The notes under the pieces are model-generated. The model saw only the letters and a program-made list of their open reading frames with translations, was not told the DNA's origin and did no database searches. Made by a program: the position numbers and the translations under genes. From Irineochytrium annulatum (Eukaryota; Chytridiomycota; Chytridiomycetes; Chytridiales; Chytridiaceae), in the NCBI GenBank assembly GCA_027600665.1, contig JADGJL010000435.1, positions 1 through 13,439 on the forward strand: 13,439 bases of DNA, in the 5' to 3' direction. Below are positions 8,460-13,439 of this stretch, in pieces. The stretch's first letter is position 1. Each line of letters opens with the position of its first letter.

Positions 8460-9355
8460 GATTGCGCTTGTCTAAGCGACCATCCCATGTGTTTACCTGC
8501 CACTGCCATTAGCCGCACGGCCGGCCTCTTGGCGGCTCCTTACGCTCAGCGAACCGAGAAACATCACACCATCCGAAAGAACTGCGGGTCGTCCTCCCTT
8601 TCACTTCACAACCTTGGTTAACGCGCCGTTGGCGGAAACCTGCGGACTTCAATTTTTCGTGTTCGTTGCCACTCTTTCTTCCTCCCCTACACCTTCACCT
8701 CCACACATGCACAGTATCCTGGAAAACCTCTCCAAAATGCTCTCCCAACACACCTCCTCTGCCATCTTCTTTCCCAGCTTGGACTTTCCTACACCGCTGT
8801 TCTTTCTTTTCCCGTCCCCCTCACCCAAATACAGCACCTCACCTCCTCACGATTAATCCCTTGCGCGCCGCGCTCTCACTCTCGGCTTCGAGTTCCGTCT
8901 CCCTTCTCCAGCCCTTCACTAGCTTCTCCCTTCTCAGTCCTGCTTCAATCCCTATACACCTGCTATTCCTATTTTGTCTTATATAGTGATGATGATGAAC
9001 CCCTTTCTCTCCATCTCGATTATCTTCTTCTTTCATTACCTCCCATAGTCTTTAATCCATTCCCCTTTGAGTTCCTCTTTCTGGTTTCCTCACTCCTGCT
9101 TCTTACTTCTGGTCTTTTCTAATGTTATGTTTCGCCGTAAACATATGAGCAGAGTACAGTGCCTTCCATCTTCTTAACCTTCTGAGTACTGGGTGATGAA
9201 AAGGAAGAACAAGGTATTGATTTATATGGGGTTTGGGCAGGCTAGCTCTCTGGGAAGTATTGGATGATGTAGATCCCAAAAAGATAATTCCGCGCTCGAG
9301 TAATCACGCTCAGCAATTATGACGCGAAAATATACAGAGACACCAAAATATCGCC
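8460..9355. other. Convergent intergenic region, strongly pyrimidine-rich
   Basis: This 896-bp stretch separates the stop codons of importin beta (plus) and the LYR gene (minus). A small hairpin (CGCTT-GTCT-AAGCG, 8465-8478) sits just after the importin stop, and an AGCCGC/GCGGCT inverted repeat lies at 8511-8537. From about 8640 to 9130 the plus strand is mostly C and T. Open frames here translate to low-complexity Pro/Ser/Leu sequence and look like composition artefacts. No recognisable gene or RNA was found, and no clear AATAAA. Confidence 0.6.
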
Positions 9356-9923
9356 TCATCCATGTATTGTCGTTCTCCCAGACGTCTTTGATAAAACCAT
9401 CGCGTTTTGAAGTGTCCTCAGCTCGTACTTTCCCCTGTTTTGAAACGTCGCTATCCGATCCTGATGGGGACAAGGAGCGGAGGGAAACCAGAGTATCGGT
9501 CACAGTTATCATTAGATCCCGTCGCGTTCCAACAAGCAACAGAGTGGAAAAGGTGAAGCCTACCGGGTCAGTCTCGTGCCTCGCCCTCTCGAAGTCGGCC
9601 CTTGCCCAATCGCGCAGAAAATTTCTCTCATTTACATCTTGTACATCTGTATCATGGAAAAAAAGAAAAAACCACGTCAGAAAACGTTTTTGCAAATGAT
9701 AGAAAAAGTCTCCAAGCGGCAAACCCACCCCGAATCGACCTCAAAATTGTCCTGTAGAGCGCCAGCGACTTTTGGCGGAGCATGAACTGTGGGTTTTTTT
9801 GTACATAAAGATGATCAGCTCGGGAAACGAAACACACACAGAAGAGAAAGGCAGAAAAAGACAAATAAATAATCTCACCTGCTTTAGATCCAGCTTGGGG
9901 AGCGACGGGCGTGGGAGGGACAT
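9356..9923 (-). CDS. LYRM2: LYR motif-containing mitochondrial protein, LYRM2 type
   Basis: Four small exons on the minus strand: 9923-9879, 9786-9729, 9646-9564 and 9460-9356 (stop TGA 9358-9356), giving 96 residues; human LYRM2 is 88. Introns are 92, 82 and 103 nt, with donors GTGAGA, GTGGGT and GTAGGC and CAG acceptors, and all joins keep frame. The protein begins MSLPRPSLPKLDLKQ, then FMLRQKSLALYRTILRSIR with the LYR motif at 25-27. NERNFLRDWARADFE and DRIATFQNRGKYELRTL follow. These align with human LYRM2 (LTLKQFVRRQQVLLLYRRIL, KYLKDWAREEF). LYR (complex1_LYR) proteins are small three-helix mitochondrial factors that bind the acyl carrier protein and assist Fe-S cluster or respiratory complex assembly; LYRM2 has been linked to complex I. 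The basic, acid-poor N-terminus suits mitochondrial import. No exon exceeds 35 codons, so gene finders may miss it. It is divergent from the Scw1-type gene and convergent with importin beta. Confidence 0.9.
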
Positions 9924-9940
9924 CGCGATCGTTGGCGCAT
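9884..9940 (-). other. Overlapping upstream ORF of the LYR gene
   Basis: On the minus strand an ATG 17 nt upstream of the LYR-gene start opens an 18-codon frame in another register, ending with TAA (9886-9884) inside coding exon 1. It is so close that most transcripts using the main ATG would probably contain it. Reduced or regulated translation of the LYR protein is an inference. Confidence 0.4.
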
Positions 9941-10032
9941 TTGAGAAAATGGGGATTGTCGATCTTTGACGACAGTGTTGCTTGCTCAAGCCGTTTTCGA
10001 CGACAAGCCACTGACGATTCGGTTATTTTGTT

Positions 10033-10044
10033 GGTCATGTGACC
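10033..10044. promoter_or_regulatory. E-box-like inverted repeat (Cbf1/CDEI type)
   Basis: GGTCA-TG-TGACC is an inverted repeat with a 2-nt spacer. The minus strand reads GTCACATGAC, matching the RTCACRTG core recognised by bHLH factors of the Cbf1/USF type. It is about 110 nt upstream of the LYR-gene start and 450 nt upstream of the Scw1-type start. Binding is inferred from sequence only. Confidence 0.4.
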
Positions 10045-10245
10045 ACAAATTGTTTGTTTGCATGAACAGCGAACGTTCGAGGGCATTTGGCAAGCACACA
10101 GTTCACGCATTTACATTTTGTGCAGAAGGCCAGGCCAGCCTCTGCCATTCCACCCCTTCTCCTTTCCGTTGACGCGCTTAACATTGGTTCTTGGAGAGTC
10201 TCTTCAAGGTTAAATAAAAAAAAAAGAGGGAGGTAAGGAGGAGCA

Positions 10246-10345
10246 ATGAGAGCTACAACGCCATGGTAAAATGATCGTAGGATCTGTCGCGGTGGAGGTA
10301 CTTGAACACAAGGTGCCGAGGTTGTGCGACGAAGGGGGACCCTGA
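10246..10345 (+). other. Cluster of short upstream ORFs before the Scw1-type gene
   Basis: Three ATGs within 30 nt open short frames: 10246-10269 (7 codons), 10263-10274 (3 codons) and 10271-10345 (24 codons). The last ends at a TGA in the same register as the main coding frame, which is then open from 10346 onward. They matter only if transcription starts upstream of about 10245. Confidence 0.3.
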
Positions 10346-10495
10346 GAAAATTGGTTCGAAGTTGAGAGTTGTTTGCTCCTCGCCGCCGATCTCGCCGTCG
10401 CCCCCCCCGCCCGGCCCTCCACTTTCAAGCGTCTCCCACTTCCCCCTCCGAACCAAACTACTCCCGCTTTTTCTGCACCTGGACTTCTGGACGCC

Positions 10496-10540
10496 ATGCT
10501 CACCGCGCTGTCCTCGAGCGCAAACGGCAAGAGCCAGCTC

Positions 10541-10575
<35 letters not shown>

Positions 10576-12590
10576 GCTCCACCTCTCCCTCTCGCAGCAG
10601 CAGGCGTCCCAGTCCCAGGCGTCCCAGTCCCACCACGCATCCCATCACCCCGCTCTCCCCCAAATCAACACGAGCCTGAACCTGAACGGCCTCATCGGCA
10701 CGGGCCCCCTCTCGGCTCTCCACATGAGCATGGGATCTAGCCTGGGCGCTGGAGGATTGGGCGGCTTACCGACAATGACGCAGCAGTTGCAGCTCCAGCA
10801 GCAGCAGCAACAGAGCATGCTGCAGGAGGAGATCACGACCATCTTCGTCGTGGGCTTCCCAGAGGACATGCATGAGCGGGAGTTCCAGGTTTGTGATAAG
10901 ATGCTGGATGGATGTGTCGTGTAGCAAGGATCATTAACTGATCGTCCACAGAACATGTTCATCTTCTGCGGAGGGTTCGAGGCCGCGACATTGAAGCATC
11001 CCGTGCTGGGGGAGGACAGCGACAATATCCCTCAGTACAAGAAGCAGATCGTGAGTTTTTTTTTGGGGGGGTATTCGGACGGATTATGGGAGATAGATCT
11101 AATGAAACTAACGACTCTGGCCCTGAATAAAGATCGGGTTCGTCAAGTTCCGGACTCGATTGGACGCTCTGCAGGCCCGCGATATCCTGAACGGTAGGAA
11201 GGTGGACGCTGAGCGGGGGTGCGTCTTGAAGGCAGAAATCGCAAAGAAGAACCTACACACGAAGCGTGGCCTTTCCAATGAGCATCAGAGCCACGCCGCA
11301 TCGACTGCCAGTGCCATCAGCGCTTTCTCCCCGATCACGCCCAACCCAATCCGCCTCAACAGCTCGATGATGTCCAACCTCGTCTCCGGCCGCGCGCCCG
11401 GGGCCGGCATGGTTCTCCCCTCCCCGAAAGATACCTCCTCCGCCTTCGAGAACTTTTACATGAACATGAACGCGCCTATGACCCGCGACATGATGTCCTC
11501 GTCCCTGTCCTCTCTCGCATCCCTCAAGGAGGCCGCCGCCGCCCAGCAACACAGCAGCCATGCCTCGTTCCCCTCCCACTTCGACTACTTCACGGCCCCC
11601 ATCGACCGCACCCCCACGGAGGCCTCCCGCCGCGGGTCGCCAACCTCCTCGCTCGACGCCACTACCGCAGCTGTCTCTGACGGGAACCTCTCGTCTGGGT
11701 CCTCGAACGCCGACATCACGGAGCTCCTCTCCTCCTCCCTTTGCATGGACAACCTTTCCGAGACCTCCGGCCCCACCGCCACCGCCACCAGCGGGCCCCT
11801 AGGCATCGCTACCTCCGCCCTCTCGACCTCCCGCCCGCTCGACTCCCCTCGCTTCGGCGCGCCCTCGTTCGAGTCCCTCCTCGACCCTCCCGACCAGCAT
11901 GTCCCGCCGTCCGTGACATCCGCCTTTAGGGGCGTCACGGCCTCCCGCATCTCGTCCGACCGCGGCTTCTCCTCCGCCCTCTACTCGTCCGACTCCCTCC
12001 TGCCAAGCCGCATGACGCCCCTCACGATCAACACGAACCTCTCCTCCCTCGTCTCTGGCGGCCTGCCGTCGCCGACGTCGGCCTCCCTCATGCACGCCGC
12101 GCAGCACCAGCAGCAGCAGCAGATGTCCGCCAGTCTGCCGAGCCCCGCCACCCCTTTCGGCGCGCCGGGGTTCAGGAGCATTGCGGACCAGAACCCGCCG
12201 TGCAACACGCTCTATGTCGGGAACCTGCCCAACAACGCGAGCGAGGAGGAGCTTAGGTTACTGTTCTGCAGGTGTCCCGGGTTTAAGAGGATGTCGTTCA
12301 GGCACAGGCCCGGGGGGCCGATGTGCTTCGTTGAGGTGTGTATTGTCCTCTTCTGGATGCTATGTTGTTCGCGGTGTACTTACTTTTTTTGGCGCATAAA
12401 GTTCGAGGAGGTCAAACACGCCCACCAAGCCCTCGTCGAGCTTCACGGGATCCCGCTTACGAACTCGGTGAAGGGCGGAATTCGCCTCAGCTTCTCGAAG
12501 AACCCGCTTGGCGTCCGCCAGAACATCCTATCACCCCTGCCGCCGTCGGGCATCGACAAGGACCCAAGCAGGCTCATCTTTAGCTGCTAG
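10496..12590 (+). CDS. scw1: Two-RRM polyQ RNA-binding protein, Scw1/Whi3 type
   Basis: Four exons: 10496-10888, 10952-11050, 11133-12335 and 12402-12590 (TAG), giving 627 residues. Introns are 63, 82 and 66 nt and all joins keep frame. The N-terminus is low complexity with a Q12 run (residues 16-27) and a second Q-rich patch before RRM1. RRM1 spans about 113-205, with RNP2 IFVVGF and RNP1 IGFVKFRT, ending in KKNLHTKRG. A long Ser/Pro/Ala-rich linker with another Q5 patch follows. RRM2 spans about 522-603 (TLYVGNLPNNASEEELRLLF; RNP1 MCFVEFEE split by intron 3), then SFSKNPLGVRQ, a signature of fungal Scw1/Whi3 proteins. Known members bind mRNAs and influence cell-wall integrity, morphology or cell-cycle entry; polyQ tracts in Whi3 promote assembly into condensates. 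The start is the first ATG in frame (GACGCCATGC), but the frame is open back to 10346 with protein-like codons (PLPPPNQTTPAFSAPGLLDA), so an upstream coding exon is possible. The linker probably evolves fast. Confidence 0.93.
10541..10576 (+). repeat. CAG/CAA repeat encoding Q12
   Basis: Twelve consecutive CAG or CAA codons, mostly CAG with two CAA interruptions, in frame in the Scw1-type gene. Related Q-rich stretches follow at about 10782-10812 and 12104-12121. Repeat length is likely to vary between strains. Confidence 0.9.
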
Positions 12591-13439
12591 ACAAATGAAA
12601 GTGTGTCGAGTTATGGTTTTTCTCTTTTTTTTGGCCCGCGGGATTATTGCATCAACGGTTGTCATGAATCTCTCTGCTATTTCATCCACGTTTGAATTTC
12701 CCGCTCCCAATTTCCATCCTCCTCCTAATTTCCTCCTTTTTGTTCTCATCCAAAGAACCCCCTGCCTGCACGTTGCTAACGATTTCTTATTCTTAATTGT
12801 TTCTCTGCCTTATTCCGAAACACCCTAGAGTTAACATCACCGTACCCCATCCGGCCATAGCATTTGTACCATTTTGACATACTGCCCCATCTTCACCTTT
12901 TTCCTTTTTCACATCTTTCCCTGTTTGGTTTGGTTCCTTTTTCCACGTCGCCCTCTTTTTTATTCTCATCAAATCACTTTAACCAACCGTATTCTCTTAG
13001 TGTGTGTAGTGCCGACGGAGTCGGGACATTGTTTGACCGCTTTTCCTTAACATATTTGCATCATCTGATTAAAAACACCCCCGTCATGTTTGTTTTTTTC
13101 GGTCTTTTTGCCCATACATTGTCCTCACGTCACCGGTAGACCCAATTCCTCGCTTTGCTTGTATTACCCTGGGTTTACTTGACCCGCCGCTTATCCTACA
13201 TTTACACCTACTAACCCTTTTGCCAATTTTATCTAGGCTACTTTGCAAAGTCATGTAAACATTTGCTGGCTTTGTAATTCCTTTTCCTTCCTTTGTAGTT
13301 AGCTTACTCATTCTTATTTCTTCTCCCTAGTGCTTCCTCTTTCCTCGCCTGAGCTTATATTGATCGGTTTTTCTCCTGTTTTTCCTCTTCCTTTTTTTTT
13401 TTTTTTTTTGTTTGGGGGGGGTGGGGAGCGGGCGGAGGT
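12591..13439. other. 3' flank of Scw1-type gene, pyrimidine-rich, to window edge
   Basis: These 849 bases follow the last stop codon. The plus strand is T- and C-rich almost throughout and ends in a long T run followed by a G run. No perfect AATAAA was seen and no open frame has coding character or family resemblance. It could be a long 3' UTR, the leader of a further plus-strand gene, or both. Confidence 0.5.
13392..13421. repeat. T18 run followed by G-rich run
   Basis: Eighteen T residues (13392-13409), then GTTT and eight G residues (13414-13421). This is simple sequence; run lengths in such tracts are prone to sequencing and assembly error. Confidence 0.85.

Larger units (their letters stand above)
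9924..10495. promoter_or_regulatory. Divergent promoter of LYR gene and Scw1-type gene
   Basis: This 572-bp spacer separates two outward-reading genes. Elements seen are GGTCATGTGACC at 10033-10044 (annotated separately); ATTGG at 10183-10187 and 10350-10354 (CCAAT boxes on the minus strand); an A-rich run at 10211-10225; and several short ATG-initiated frames at 10246-10345. The part from about 10370 to 10470 is C/T-rich and probably leader of the plus-strand gene. Confidence 0.6.

Noticed and set aside
9319..9699. 126-codon plus-strand frame opposite the LYR gene
   Set aside because: Antisense to supported exons with no recognisable protein.
9222..9728. 168-codon minus-strand frame overlapping the LYR gene
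   Set aside because: It includes true exon 3 but reads through introns; exon 4 is read in the wrong frame. The spliced model restores conserved LYR-family sequence.
11253..12107. Minus-strand frames of 100-120 codons opposite the Scw1-type linker
   Set aside because: Gly/Arg/Glu-rich antisense reflections of Ser/Pro-rich coding sequence; no independent support.

Overview
This window reads as nuclear DNA of a basidiomycete fungus, most likely Agaricomycotina. The genes are split by many short GT-AG introns (mostly 48-125 nt, with CTAAC/CTAAT/CTGAC-like branch points). The coding sequence is GC-rich at third codon positions, genes are tightly packed on both strands, and the proteins look most like fungal family members. 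No mobile element, CRISPR array, tRNA or rRNA was recognised.

Layout from left to right: (1) the 5' end of an unidentified Ser/Thr/Pro/Gly-rich protein gene on the minus strand, running off the left edge (1-275), preceded by two pentanucleotide microsatellites; (2) a four-exon minus-strand gene for a PITH-domain protein (PITHD1 family, 752-2008); (3) a six-exon minus-strand gene for cytosolic ribosomal protein uS3/RPS3 (2501-3873), whose start codon appears to be split by an intron; (4) a thirteen-exon plus-strand gene for importin beta-1/Kap95 (4730-8459), divergent from RPS3; (5) a small four-exon minus-strand gene for a LYR-motif mitochondrial protein of the LYRM2 type (9356-9923), which no single open frame reveals and which I assembled from splice signals; (6) a plus-strand gene for a two-RRM, polyQ RNA-binding protein of the Scw1/Whi3 type (10496-12590), divergent from the LYR gene; (7) a pyrimidine-rich 3' flank ending in a T18 run.

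The genes are unrelated housekeeping functions (ribosome, nuclear import, mitochondrial assembly, mRNA regulation, a PITH-domain protein) and do not form a pathway or cluster. Two pairs are divergent and probably share promoters (RPS3/importin beta and LYRM2/Scw1); importin beta and LYRM2 are convergent.

I found no convincing new multi-gene system. The most interesting points are fine-scale gene structure: a start codon that exists only after splicing in RPS3, a 26-nt coding exon, the hidden LYR gene with an overlapping upstream ORF, stop-free in-frame introns, and a two-codon terminal exon in importin beta. All splice sites were read by eye from consensus signals, reading frame and family conservation; no transcript data were available.
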